Source: Deltaproteobacteria bacterium
GTDB lineage: Bacteria > Bdellovibrionota_B > Oligoflexia > Oligoflexales > Bog-1112
Length of the DNA: 26,888 nucleotides
Reading direction: 5' to 3'
Assembly: GCA_020635195.1 (NCBI GenBank)
Contig: JACKAG010000021.1
Location: 1 to 26,888 of the forward strand
A program made the position numbers and the translations under genes. Of this stretch, positions 7,491 through 16,010 are shown piece after piece. How positions within the stretch are numbered: the first letter of the stretch is position 1; each line of letters starts with the position of its first letter. Below the pieces are notes generated by a model, which had not been told where the DNA came from, did not search any database, and worked only from the letters and a program-made list of their open reading frames with translations.

Positions 7491-8414
7491 ATGAGTGAAA
7501 ATAATATACGAAAACTCTTATCTTTATTATTAGTTTTTATCAGTATTTATACTCTCGTGTTTTTTCAGGTATCATGTAAGTCAACAGAAGTACACGAAAA
7601 AATCTTTTCAACAGACAGAAAGGATCATTACGAGAAAAAATACGAGACTACTCAGAGTGATTCCTACAAAAAACTGATACAAGATATGAAAGCATCATTT
7701 AAGCTTTATCATGATACAAAACTCAATTCAGATAGTGATTTGAACAGACTGACCACCGCGGTTCTTGGTACCTCGGATGAGGATATGGAAAATATCATGA
7801 AAGATAAAGATCTGGAAAAAATTAATAATAAAAATAATTTATATATAAAAATGGCAGGAGGGGGTGCGCTCGGTCTCCTTGGTGTTGTGTTTATTGTGGC
7901 GGGGTATAAGGCGTATGCAAAATACAATTTAATAAAGCAAGATATTTTATTGCTAGATGGTGCTGATGAAAGATTTGACTTTTTTAAGAAATATTATGGT
8001 GTTAATTTCGAAAAATTTATGGAGATTCATTACAAGGCATCACAAAATATAGCAGGAAGTGCTGAATATCTAAGAAGACTAGATTATTATAACGATAATC
8101 AAGATGAATTAGATAAAATGGTGAATGATGAGAGAAAGCGCCTGATAGATGAAAAATTACGTGACCCTACTGTAGATAAAAAACAGATCTTAGACATAAA
8201 AAAAACGAATGATGCTTTGGTTAGCTCTTTCCGTCGTGTGAATCTGGCCAGAACAGCCCTGGTTTTAGGACCAGCTCTGATCATTGGTGGAATTATGACT
8301 GTGGCATCGGAAATGACGGAGTATAGATTGACGTTTTCTCCTGAAGATCAATTGCTTTATATGATCAATGAATTTAACCAGAGACTCGAAAAAATAAGGC
8401 TTTCGTCTTTGTAG
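7491..8414 (+). CDS. AT-rich envelope protein with two later hydrophobic segments
   Basis: Protein of 307 residues, not recognised. It starts with a hydrophobic segment (about 7-27) ending FFQVSCK; Cys29 could be a lipidation site, though Gln at -3 makes the lipobox poor. A charged region follows, then a glycine-rich hydrophobic segment (about 121-141), a helical charged region (about 145-250) and another hydrophobic segment (about 255-273) before a short C-terminal tail. If all three segments span the membrane, this is an inner-membrane protein with a long helical domain between segments two and three. Base use is unlike its neighbours: bases 7801-7860 hold only 11 G or C of 60. This suggests transfer or relaxed selection. 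First gene of a four-gene plus-strand run; start at 7491 directly follows the G10 tract. Confidence 0.8.
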   Translation: MSENNIRKLLSLLLVFISIYTLVFFQVSCKSTEVHEKIFSTDRKDHYEKKYETTQSDSYKKLIQDMKASFKLYHDTKLNSDSDLNRLTTAVLGTSDEDMENIMKDKDLEKINNKNNLYIKMAGGGALGLLGVVFIVAGYKAYAKYNLIKQDILLLDGADERFDFFKKYYGVNFEKFMEIHYKASQNIAGSAEYLRRLDYYNDNQDELDKMVNDERKRLIDEKLRDPTVDKKQILDIKKTNDALVSSFRRVNLARTALVLGPALIIGGIMTVASEMTEYRLTFSPEDQLLYMINEFNQRLEKIRLSSL

Positions 8415-8592
8415 GCTGTATTGATTCTCTGCTCATAAATCTGATTTGTAAAAAGACCCTAAAGAATCGTTGATTTTTTCCGATAATGGCATCAGCTTCG
8501 GGTTTCCCCTTTTTAGTTCTGCTGAATTTCTGCGGATGGCAGGGAAACCTTCAGACCGTATGGATAGTTTCTGATTTTTCCAGGAGTTAAGG

Positions 8593-9504
8593 ATGATGGT
8601 GCGACAGGGTGGGCTCTTATGGAAAAGCGTAAGAATGCCTTATGTTTTGTGCTGCCTGTTGTTTAGCCTGACTCCAGGTTGTAAGGAGTCCGGTACGGGC
8701 AAAGATTCGGACGCGAAGCAGAACAGTCATCAGGGGCTGCGGCTTTCGCAGGACTCAGCTGATGAGACTCTCGCGCGGACCTTTGACTCGTCTGCGCAGG
8801 ATATTTATACGATGAACCGGCAGGAACTTCAGAGAGTTCCTCCTTCAGATCTTCTCAGGGAAATCAGGATTCTGGAGCTCAGGAATCAGAGTGAAAAAAA
8901 AGAGCTTCTCTCTCTGAAAAGCTTCAACCGGATTTTGTGTCAGAGACTCGCGAGGCTCGAACAGGACTGTGTTGCCCATCTCTACATTACAGATGACCAT
9001 GGACTCGATGAGCTTAATTGCACGAATCAGGAGAGTGGAAGCCCGATTCCTCCACCTGATATTAAGGTTGAGCTGATCAATGGTGAAGGCTTGTCATATG
9101 TTTTAATTGCAGATTCTTTATATATGACGAACGAGTTTACGGGGAATGTCAGCACGTCGCTTTCCTTCAGACGTACTGACAATAAGGTTGTTCGTCCTCC
9201 ACGCTTTCGTGATCTTGAGTCGCTGAAGATTGCAGCAGTCAGGCCAGGGTCAGCTCAGATTGTCGATGGCCATATCTCTCTCGACAGAGACACTATACCG
9301 CCGCTCTCTTCTGGCTTTGGGATCAGAATTTCCATTAATGGAAAGGCATTAATGAAAGATTCGGAGCTGGTTGCCCCCGATGATCCTCATGATAACTGGT
9401 ATTACAGAATCAGTCCGGAAGGCTTGCTGACTCTGGGACAGTCACCATCATGTCAGGTGACTCTTAAGGAGCTTCGGGAGCTACAGCAGCAGGTGGAACA
9501 GTAA
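8593..9504 (+). CDS. Predicted lipoprotein with coiled-coil segment
   Basis: Protein of 303 residues, not recognised. The N-terminus is a lipoprotein-like signal (hydrophobic 16-27, then LTPGC with Cys30; Pro at -2 is unusual). A polar Ser/Asp-rich linker follows. Residues about 80-125 are heptad-like and charged (DLLREIRILELRNQSEKKEL), a likely coiled coil. The C-terminal 170 residues look like a beta-rich domain (PDIKVELINGEGLSYVLIAD; FGIRISINGKALMKDSEL). CAGGAG lies just before the start; two ATGs (8593, 8596) are both usable. It precedes the next lipoprotein gene by 25 bp. The pattern of linker, helical part and domain ending in an 'I-x-I/V-N-G' strand recurs in the next gene, so the two may be distant paralogues. 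Confidence 0.8.
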   Translation: MMVRQGGLLWKSVRMPYVLCCLLFSLTPGCKESGTGKDSDAKQNSHQGLRLSQDSADETLARTFDSSAQDIYTMNRQELQRVPPSDLLREIRILELRNQSEKKELLSLKSFNRILCQRLARLEQDCVAHLYITDDHGLDELNCTNQESGSPIPPPDIKVELINGEGLSYVLIADSLYMTNEFTGNVSTSLSFRRTDNKVVRPPRFRDLESLKIAAVRPGSAQIVDGHISLDRDTIPPLSSGFGIRISINGKALMKDSELVAPDDPHDNWYYRISPEGLLTLGQSPSCQVTLKELRELQQQVEQ

Positions 9505-9529
9505 GTAAAGCGACAGCGGAGGTCTTCTG

Positions 9530-10456
9530 ATGACATCTGAAACTATATCCGGCGGATCTTTAAAATATGCTCTGATAATATGTTTTCTGGTTTTCATAGC
9601 TGTAAGCTGTGAAAAGAAACGGCCGGAATCATCAGACAGTGGTGCTGTGACCGCAGGTTCTGAAAGTTCTGCGGAGTCATCCGGAGAGGCAACGGAGACG
9701 AAGGGAAGTGATCAGACAGGGCAGGATATTGGGGTCGTGTCTGGTGTCGACAGTTCTCTGGTGGATCAGTTTTTACAGCTTGTTTCGGAAATCTCTGCGC
9801 GAGCGCCACTTCTCAACCGGGAAATGGATCTGCGTGGCAGGCTTCGTCTGGCTCTTGGAGCACAGGTTGGAGCAGGATGTATGCAGGATGTCCGGGTCAG
9901 AAGTATCGAAGTGATTATTGATGGGCAGAATGCAGGAGATATTCGTATTAGTGATTCTGTTCAGGATGTTGAAAGTCTGCCGCAGGGAAATGGTCAGAGT
10001 GTTTTTGAATTCAGCTTTGGAGACAGCCTGTTCTCACATGTTCTGACCTTTAGTAATGACGAGAAACGCAATGCCTTGTTCAGTCCGGGGACCAGAAAAA
10101 CCTGGGTGCCGGAGTCTTCAGATTTTATGATCGGACAGATTCAGCGTATCCGGATCAGGAAATTATCCGGTAGCTTTGTAACAAGGGATCGCTGCGAAGG
10201 GGGTAATTTTTACTCATCTTGTAAGAACAAGCCTGAAGTCATCGAGCAGGATCGCTATTCTATCAGCAGTTTGAAAATTAAAGTCAATGGTGAGCTGATC
10301 TATGAAAGGGGAGGACTTTCCCATCTTTTTGCAAGGTATCCTGGGAACGGTGATCAGTACAGCAGTGTGGCTTATGGATGGAGTGATGATCATCTGAATA
10401 TCAATGAAGCTTATGTCAGAATGAAGCAACGGGATGATTGTACATCGTTTCAATAG
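9530..10456 (+). CDS. Predicted lipoprotein with acidic Ser/Glu-rich linker
   Basis: Protein of 308 residues, not recognised. CGGAGG lies 7 bases before the ATG. The signal segment (about 12-26) ends in AVSC with Cys27, a plausible lipobox. Residues 28-75 form a low-complexity Ser/Glu/Gly linker, typical of an outer-membrane-tethered lipoprotein. The remainder is mixed and probably beta-rich, with four further cysteines (two within DRCEGGNFYSSCKNKP) that could form disulfides in the periplasm. The strand ISSLKIKVNGELIYERGG resembles ISINGKALMKD in the preceding gene. The next gene starts inside this one, overlapping 23 bp, which argues for co-translation. Confidence 0.82.
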   Translation: MTSETISGGSLKYALIICFLVFIAVSCEKKRPESSDSGAVTAGSESSAESSGEATETKGSDQTGQDIGVVSGVDSSLVDQFLQLVSEISARAPLLNREMDLRGRLRLALGAQVGAGCMQDVRVRSIEVIIDGQNAGDIRISDSVQDVESLPQGNGQSVFEFSFGDSLFSHVLTFSNDEKRNALFSPGTRKTWVPESSDFMIGQIQRIRIRKLSGSFVTRDRCEGGNFYSSCKNKPEVIEQDRYSISSLKIKVNGELIYERGGLSHLFARYPGNGDQYSSVAYGWSDDHLNINEAYVRMKQRDDCTSFQ

Positions 10457-11849
10457 TTTAATTAAGGTCCTGACTTCTTTTCTTATGCTTTCTTTGATGA
10501 TGACAGGGCTTCCTTCCTGTGCTCCAAAGAGACCAAGAAGCCTGATTCAGAATCATCTGTCGCTCAGAAAGGATAGAGCTGGAATGCTCTCCGCTACGAA
10601 TGCAGAGAGTTCTGTTCTGAAGGGTGGCTCTTTCTGGCTGGCAGAACAGAACCGACCAGCCGTTGATCCTCTTAGCTTAAATCTGACACGCCTGACGATA
10701 GCCAGGCGTCAGATTTCCGGAGATATTTATCCCTTTATTTCTTTTGGGGCCGATGGCCTGGCAGATTATGCTAAATGGCAGATCTGTCCGCGGGGAACAG
10801 AGGGTTTCTGTCTTCATGGCATCTCTGTAAGCTCGGATATCCTTCCTGGCCCACTGGAAGCAGGAAAATATACTCTGACACTGCAACTGTGTGTTCATGA
10901 AGGCAGAAGCCTGAATCCTGGTGTTTTATGTGCTTTTCCTCAGCAGAGAGATTACGAGCAGCCTGTCAATAAGGGGACAACCAGGCAGCAGACTGAGAAT
11001 TTGCAGCTACAGCGTTATGAGGCGGAGCTGAAAGCATTTGGCCCCATTCTTTATCAGATTTTACGTGATTTTCAAAAGGATTTTCAGTTTTGTCAGCAAG
11101 CGGGAAGTCCTTCAGTTCATGCTGATTTTGTGGAGATGGAAAGACAGGTGATTCGTGCAATTGAAATTCAGATTGAAAACCTTCTTAATCTTGGGGAGGC
11201 TTATCTGAGTGAGAGTCTGGCCAGTGTTCGTCTGGATGACTCGGACGATGAGCTGGCCCGTATTCTGGTTGCAGATGTTGATGAGGCAGAAGCCTTGTCG
11301 TCAGAGTACCAGCCAAAGGGGCTTTCTCTGACGACATCTCCTTCTTCGGAACAGACTGAGCGTAGCAGTGATGCTCTCATTACTTTTTTTCAGTCCAGGA
11401 CTCATTCCTGGTCTGTCAGTGGCAGGCTTGTTCCTGATCTCGATATCAGAGCGGCGATTCTCGGTAGTAGCGGACTGACTTCCTCTCTCGCTTCAGGGCT
11501 TTATGAAAATCCGGAAGATAACGATATTCTCTTGATGCTTAAGCGGATTCTTCGCTCAGGGAAAAAGCAATCGGGTCAGGAACGAAGTAATGCAGGAATC
11601 TTTGCCGGGATTCTGACCTTAAAGGAAGATCTGTCGCTAAATCTGACTGCACAGAAGCAACGGGGGGAGCGTTATGCTCAGGGAGAGATGACACGGGCTA
11701 TGCTTTTTCTGGCAAAACCAGAAGAACTGCCTTCCTGTCATGCATGGGAGAGGGCAGAAGCAGCCCTGGCTGCTGTTCGTAAAAGTATCAGGATCATCAG
11801 GGAACAGTTGGCCTCTCTCACAGAGAAGTCTCTGAATATAAGTCAATAA
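10434..11849 (+). CDS. Predicted lipoprotein, largest of the cluster
   Basis: Protein of 471 residues, not recognised. The first 28 residues are a lipoprotein signal with lipobox LPSC and Cys29, followed by a basic stretch (APKRPR). Residues about 55-185 are a domain with paired cysteines (ICPRGTEGFC; LCVHEG; LCAFP), consistent with disulfides outside the cytoplasm. Residues about 190-270 are helical and polar. The rest is mixed with Ser-rich stretches and a helical end (WERAEAALAAVRKSIRIIRE). The start overlaps the previous coding region by 23 bp; I chose it because the signal peptide begins there. It ends the four-gene run and is followed by an inverted repeat. Confidence 0.82.
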   Translation: MIVHRFNSLIKVLTSFLMLSLMMTGLPSCAPKRPRSLIQNHLSLRKDRAGMLSATNAESSVLKGGSFWLAEQNRPAVDPLSLNLTRLTIARRQISGDIYPFISFGADGLADYAKWQICPRGTEGFCLHGISVSSDILPGPLEAGKYTLTLQLCVHEGRSLNPGVLCAFPQQRDYEQPVNKGTTRQQTENLQLQRYEAELKAFGPILYQILRDFQKDFQFCQQAGSPSVHADFVEMERQVIRAIEIQIENLLNLGEAYLSESLASVRLDDSDDELARILVADVDEAEALSSEYQPKGLSLTTSPSSEQTERSSDALITFFQSRTHSWSVSGRLVPDLDIRAAILGSSGLTSSLASGLYENPEDNDILLMLKRILRSGKKQSGQERSNAGIFAGILTLKEDLSLNLTAQKQRGERYAQGEMTRAMLFLAKPEELPSCHAWERAEAALAAVRKSIRIIREQLASLTEKSLNISQ

Positions 11850-11863
11850 GTGATCCTGAAAAG

Positions 11864-11903
11864 TGATCCTGATTCTGCGGATCTTTTTACGGAAAAAGGA
11901 TCA
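11864..11903. terminator. Inverted repeat between convergent genes, possible terminator
   Basis: TGATCCT (11864-11870) pairs with AGGATCA (11897-11903). An inner near-palindrome brings GATCTTTTT close to AAAAAGGATC. A second TGATCCT at 11851-11857 makes a 13-bp-spaced direct repeat. It lies between the convergent stops at 11849 and 11919, where a bidirectional terminator is expected, but the stem is imperfect and no long T-run follows. Confidence 0.4.
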
Positions 11904-11918
11904 GGCATCCTTTCTTTC

Positions 11919-13259
11919 TCAGGCTATCCATTTGTCAAGAGTCAGACGGAAGCAACTACCATGTTTGCTTCCTTCAGCTCCGGCCTCCTGGCTGGAGACA
12001 TCGATTTCTCCTCCGAATAAATCGATGTAGCGTTTCACAATGGGCATGCCAAATCCGGTTCCTTTTTCTCCAGCGGTCCCTGTCCGGGAGGTTTGGCTGT
12101 CTGTCTGAAATAATCCTTCCAGAATCGATTTGGGCATCCCGATTCCATGATCACGGATTTCGATGATGACTTTTTTTGAGTTTGTTTCACTAACATGAAT
12201 GGAAACTTCCTCTCCTGCGGGGCTGAATTTGATGGCATTGGAAAGGATATTGTTAAAGACGCTGTGCCCAAAAGCAACCGGATCAGCACGGACAGAGATC
12301 GCAGGAGAGCTCATATGTACAGCTAAATGGATGTTTTTATCCTCGAGGCTTTCTCGGAAAGCAAAACGGGCTTGCTCAATTGTAGCGCAGAGATCCACGC
12401 GCTGAAGGCTTACTTTCTTTTTACCTGAAGAAACAGCTTCCAGCTCAAGAATATGCTGAATCAGCTCTTTTTGAAGGTTGATTGCATGTGCGATTCTTTT
12501 CCATAGTTTTTCATGTTTGTCCTGACCGGATTCACGTTTTTTATGAAGTTCGACGCAGCCGGAAATGATATTAATATAATTTTTGAGGTCATGGGAAAGG
12601 GTCCTGACAAGAGCATTTTTTTCGGAGACAAGATAACTCAGATTTTCATTTGCCTTCCGTAATTCTCCTGTACGTATCTGCACTTTTTCTTCAAGAGATT
12701 CTGCAAAATCCTGAAGTTGTTTGCGACTTGCTTCCAGGGCAAGCAGGTTGTCATAAGCGCGAAGGCAGACTGTTGTCAGTCCCCACATCTTATGATGCGT
12801 CAGATCTGTTTTCAGCCGATAATCGTTGATATCATATCTTTGGATGATGTCTTCTTCAGGCGCATAACCAGGCTGCCCTGTCCGGATTACGATTCTGATC
12901 AAAGAGTTTTTCAGATCGCTCCGGATATATTCGACAAGATCAAGGCCTGCCTGTGTAGATTCCATGACGACATCGAGGAAAATCAGAGCAATATCGTGCA
13001 CGGATGTCATGATGAGCTTAGCTTCTTCGGCGCTGTATGCAGAGTAAAATTCAATGGGTCTGGAAAGATATCGATAATTTTGTAATGTAAACCGTGTGAC
13101 TGCATGAATCTGTTCTTCGTCGTCGACAATCAGAATTTTCCATGGCGGCTGAGATGAATGATCCGAACGTGTCGTTTCATCATGATCGGCCTCTTCTTCT
13201 GCTTCTGGTGCGAACATGACCAGATCATCCTGTATATTCTCAGCAGCTAAAATATTCAT
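11919..13259 (-). CDS. Receiver-histidine kinase, cytosolic
   Basis: Two-component protein of 446 residues with the receiver first. After an acidic leader (1-38), the receiver (about 41-160) has DD at 46-47, phospho-acceptor Asp96 (FLDVVM), Thr127 (RTGQPG) and Lys150. A coiled-coil linker (about 175-215) leads to the kinase core: H-box LSHDLKN with His223, N-box NNILSNAIKFSP with Asn341, G1 DHGIGMP and G2 GTGFGMPIVKRY. All catalytic residues are present. There is no membrane segment or separate sensor domain, so input probably comes by phosphorylation of the receiver. GAGGA lies 6 bases before the ATG. It follows the flavoprotein gene by 50 bp on the same strand and may share its transcript. 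Confidence 0.95.
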   Translation of the reverse strand: MNILAAENIQDDLVMFAPEAEEEADHDETTRSDHSSQPPWKILIVDDEEQIHAVTRFTLQNYRYLSRPIEFYSAYSAEEAKLIMTSVHDIALIFLDVVMESTQAGLDLVEYIRSDLKNSLIRIVIRTGQPGYAPEEDIIQRYDINDYRLKTDLTHHKMWGLTTVCLRAYDNLLALEASRKQLQDFAESLEEKVQIRTGELRKANENLSYLVSEKNALVRTLSHDLKNYINIISGCVELHKKRESGQDKHEKLWKRIAHAINLQKELIQHILELEAVSSGKKKVSLQRVDLCATIEQARFAFRESLEDKNIHLAVHMSSPAISVRADPVAFGHSVFNNILSNAIKFSPAGEEVSIHVSETNSKKVIIEIRDHGIGMPKSILEGLFQTDSQTSRTGTAGEKGTGFGMPIVKRYIDLFGGEIDVSSQEAGAEGSKHGSCFRLTLDKWIA

Positions 13260-13309
13260 TTTATGTCCTCAGTCTCAAGAATTACGGTCTGCTGACGAGA
13301 TCAGCCTCT

Positions 13310-14758
13310 TTAGCTTCGTCGAAAATGGTGAAATTTTTCCAGTAGATTTAATACCCATGTTTTTGTTTGTGTTTTTTTCCAGACGCCTGCTACATATTTG
13401 TTTGCTTCACTCATGGTCGGATATGGATGAATGGTCCCGAGAATCTGGTTGAGTCCGAAGCCATGTTGCATAGCTGCAACAAATTCTGTGTTTAGCTCTC
13501 CTGCATGATGAGACACGATGGTTGCCCCCAGAATCCGCCCCCTGGAAGAGCCTTTTTCCGTCAGTACTTTTACAAAACCATGGGCCTCTGAATCTGTCAA
13601 AGCCCGATCCAGATCATCGATCCCATAAACGTTTCGATCATAATCAATCCCCTGTTCTCTGGCATCTTTTTCATTCAGGCCAACATGGGCGATTTCAGGA
13701 TCTGTATAGGTCACCCATGGAACAACCTTATAATTAACACGAAAACGGACCATTGGTCGGAATAGAGCATTGACGGCGGCATAATATGCCTGGTGGGCGG
13801 CCATGTGAGTAAATTGCCATGGTCCTGTCACATCTCCGGCTGCAAATATATTTTTTTTATTTGCCCTGAGGTAATCATCGACATCTATGGTCCCGTCCTT
13901 TCTGAGGCAGATGCCAAGACTTTCCCAGTCTGTCCCGTTTGTCCTTGCTTTACGACCGACAGCAATCAACAGAGAATCAAATGCAATGCGTTGTGCTTTT
14001 GTGCCATCTGAATCCTCGCAGATCAGGTAGGTCTGATTGGCATCAGACTCAACGGCAATTGCTTTGTGACCTGTCAGGATACGAATGCCTTCTTTGTGGA
14101 ATCTTGTTCCGATAAAGGCTGCGACATCTTCGTCTTCACGCATCAGAATCCTGGGAAGTTGCTCCGCTATAGTGACGTCAGAGCCCAGTCTGGAAAAGGC
14201 CTGAGCCAACTCACAACCGATCGGTCCAGCTCCAAGGATGACAAGTTTTTTTGGTAATTCTTGAAGGCTCCAGAGGTTGTCAGATGTCAGATAACGGATC
14301 TTGTCGAGTCCGGTGATGGGAGGGATGAATGGCTCAGCCCCTTGTGCCAGAACAATGTTTGCTGTTTTCAGGATACGGTCCCCAAGCCTGACGGTGTTGC
14401 GGTCAATAATTTCGGCGGTTCCATGAAGACACTCAACACCGAGCTTTGTGTAGCGATCTGTGCTGTCATGTGGTTCAATTGCGTGGATGATTTTGCGGGT
14501 TCGTTCCATAATATCTGAGAATTTTAGTTCATAGTTGAGCTTATGGACACCCAGTTCTTTATGGCGTTTCAGATTATAAACGAAATTTGCACTTCGGATC
14601 AGGGCTTTCGATGGGACACAGCCTGTGTTGAGACAGTCTCCTCCCATTTTGTCTTGCTCTATCAGGGCGACCCTGGCTTTGACAGCGGCAGCAATATAAC
14701 TTGTGACCAGTCCGGCAGCTCCTCCACCAATCACGATCATATTATATGAGCCAGACAT
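13310..14758 (-). CDS. FAD-dependent pyridine nucleotide-disulfide oxidoreductase (MerA/Lpd-like)
   Basis: Flavoprotein of 482 residues of the dihydrolipoamide dehydrogenase / mercuric reductase superfamily. FAD motif VIGGGAAG (about 9-16); redox-active disulfide GGDCLNTGCVPSK with Cys42 and Cys47; NAD(P) motif ILGAGPIGCE (174-183); second FAD motif IFAAGDVTG (304-312); dimerisation domain with HPYPTMSE at 444-451. In true dihydrolipoamide dehydrogenase the last motif reads HxHPTxxE; here Tyr replaces the catalytic His, as in MerA-like oxidoreductases. The N-terminal heavy-metal domain and C-terminal cysteine pair of MerA are absent, so mercury reduction is doubtful and the substrate unknown. 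A strong ribosome site (GGGAGG) precedes the ATG. It has no 2-oxoacid dehydrogenase genes beside it. Confidence 0.93.
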   Translation of the reverse strand: MSGSYNMIVIGGGAAGLVTSYIAAAVKARVALIEQDKMGGDCLNTGCVPSKALIRSANFVYNLKRHKELGVHKLNYELKFSDIMERTRKIIHAIEPHDSTDRYTKLGVECLHGTAEIIDRNTVRLGDRILKTANIVLAQGAEPFIPPITGLDKIRYLTSDNLWSLQELPKKLVILGAGPIGCELAQAFSRLGSDVTIAEQLPRILMREDEDVAAFIGTRFHKEGIRILTGHKAIAVESDANQTYLICEDSDGTKAQRIAFDSLLIAVGRKARTNGTDWESLGICLRKDGTIDVDDYLRANKKNIFAAGDVTGPWQFTHMAAHQAYYAAVNALFRPMVRFRVNYKVVPWVTYTDPEIAHVGLNEKDAREQGIDYDRNVYGIDDLDRALTDSEAHGFVKVLTEKGSSRGRILGATIVSHHAGELNTEFVAAMQHGFGLNQILGTIHPYPTMSEANKYVAGVWKKTQTKTWVLNLLEKFHHFRRS

Positions 14759-14900
14759 AGGACCTCCCGTTTAGAAAAAGAGCCTGTTCCTCCTTTTTTC
14801 AGGGCCATGTATTACTCGTGTCATATAATTTTTTTATATAGCACGATAAACCCTATATCAGATAAGAAGGAATCACATATTTCCTCTGGACCAGAAGATG

Positions 14901-15284
14901 TCATCTGGCCATGGCATCTTCTACATCTTCTTTGAATGATGAGACGAATTCTTCTGAGGCAAACTGGAGAGGTTTATTGACAAATCCTCTCGCTCCAAGA
15001 TGCAGAGCCTCCGTGATCATGGAAGCATCTTTTATCGCACTGACGACGAGAATTCTGGCATCAGGGCATATTTTTATAATTTCCCGTATCGCTTCGACAC
15101 CACTTTTGTTGGGCATGGTAAGATCGAGTGTCATCAGGTCGGGCTTTTGATTTTCAAAGATCCGGACAGCATCATTACCATCAGCTCCCTGTGCCAGCAC
15201 CTCAAAATGCATGGTATCTTCAAAAAATTTTTTCATCTGCATACGAATTAAAAGTGCGTCATCGACAATTGCTACAGTTGGCAT
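14901..15284 (-). CDS. CheY-like single-domain response regulator
   Basis: Protein of 127 residues consisting of one receiver domain without an output domain. All receiver residues are present: acidic pocket D8-D9, phospho-acceptor Asp54 (MTLDLTMP), switch Ser82 (VVSAIKD) and Lys104 (NKPL). It should act by protein contact or as a phosphate relay or sink. AGGAG lies 9 bases before the ATG. It is divergent from a CheX/CheC-like gene 158 bp away and upstream of the flavoprotein and histidine kinase genes on the same strand, so the nearby kinase and CheX-like protein are the natural candidates for phosphorylating and dephosphorylating it. No flagellar genes are in view, so a chemotaxis role is not shown. 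Confidence 0.94.
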   Translation of the reverse strand: MPTVAIVDDALLIRMQMKKFFEDTMHFEVLAQGADGNDAVRIFENQKPDLMTLDLTMPNKSGVEAIREIIKICPDARILVVSAIKDASMITEALHLGARGFVNKPLQFASEEFVSSFKEDVEDAMAR

Positions 15285-15442
15285 TTGATATAGCTCCTGA
15301 AGATAGATCCGCTTTCCATTGTATCATGTCATCTGCTTTTGCTTCGAATTCTCGTATCAAAGAGATGATCTGAGCTATACTCGAATAAGTAAAATGACAA
15401 GCACGTGCTGAGTTATTGAGATTGTGAGGGCAGAGGCATCCT

Positions 15443-15997
15443 ATGAATGCGGAACACATGAAAAATCTGAATCGTATCTATAGTAAATTGATTTTATCTC
15501 TTTTTTCAAAGAATTTTGAAACAACAGAGATCTGTCAGGCTAAGTCAATCCCTGATTTTCCATCTAAATATATGGTACAGATCGCTCTCAGAAACAGATC
15601 TTATCAGATTTCAATGATCCTGGGTGTTCCTCAGGATACTTCTGATTATATTCTGAACGGAGTGTGTGCATTTCCTGATAATCCTGAAGAAAAAGATGAA
15701 TTGATCCGCTCGGCTTTTGGTGAGTTGTGTAATAGCGTCGCTTGTGAGTTTTCAATTATGGGACTGACGATTAGTGATTATGGTAAACTTCTGCCAACGC
15801 CACCTCTGGTCTGGGTAACAGAATCTATGACACCCGACTTTATTCCTGCTGACGGGCTCTCCGGAGAGCTTCATTCAGATCATCAGATTCTTTATACTTA
15901 TCTTTCAGCAATGAAATCGATGCATCATTCAGGAAACTGGAGCCCAACCAGAACGTTATCCATTTATGATCCGCACAGCACAGAGAATGAAACATGA
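15443..15997 (+). CDS. CheX/CheC-like phosphatase-type protein
   Basis: Protein of 184 residues. The central part (about 40-125) resembles the CheX fold: an alternating strand (MVQIALRNRSYQISMILGVP), a helix FGELCNSVACEF, then GKLLPTPPLVWV, where CheX proteins have a PxV/I strand. The pair Glu94 and Asn97 (ELCN) matches the ExxN motif by which CheX and CheC dephosphorylate CheY. Only one such motif is visible, as in CheX. It sits divergently from a CheY-like receiver, which supports a phosphatase-substrate pair. The C-terminal 55 residues are polar and unassigned. AGAGG precedes the ATG by about 6 bases. Assignment is by motif and context, so moderate certainty. Confidence 0.65.
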   Translation: MNAEHMKNLNRIYSKLILSLFSKNFETTEICQAKSIPDFPSKYMVQIALRNRSYQISMILGVPQDTSDYILNGVCAFPDNPEEKDELIRSAFGELCNSVACEFSIMGLTISDYGKLLPTPPLVWVTESMTPDFIPADGLSGELHSDHQILYTYLSAMKSMHHSGNWSPTRTLSIYDPHSTENET

Positions 15998-16010
15998 TGG
16001 TCTGCTCGTT

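Noticed and set aside
8501..8549. GGTTTCCC/GGGAAACC inverted repeat (8501-8508, 8542-8549) before the first lipoprotein
   Set aside because: The 33-base spacing and lack of a T-run fit neither a terminator nor an operator well; may be chance.
13310..14758. Naming the flavoprotein dihydrolipoamide dehydrogenase (lpdA) or mercuric reductase (merA)
   Set aside because: The Lpd catalytic His is Tyr here, and the MerA metal-binding domain and C-terminal Cys pair are absent.
14765..14801. A-run/T-run inverted repeat before the flavoprotein gene as a terminator
   Set aside because: The pairing has mismatches and is mostly A-T, and it overlaps the ribosome-site region; too weak to call.
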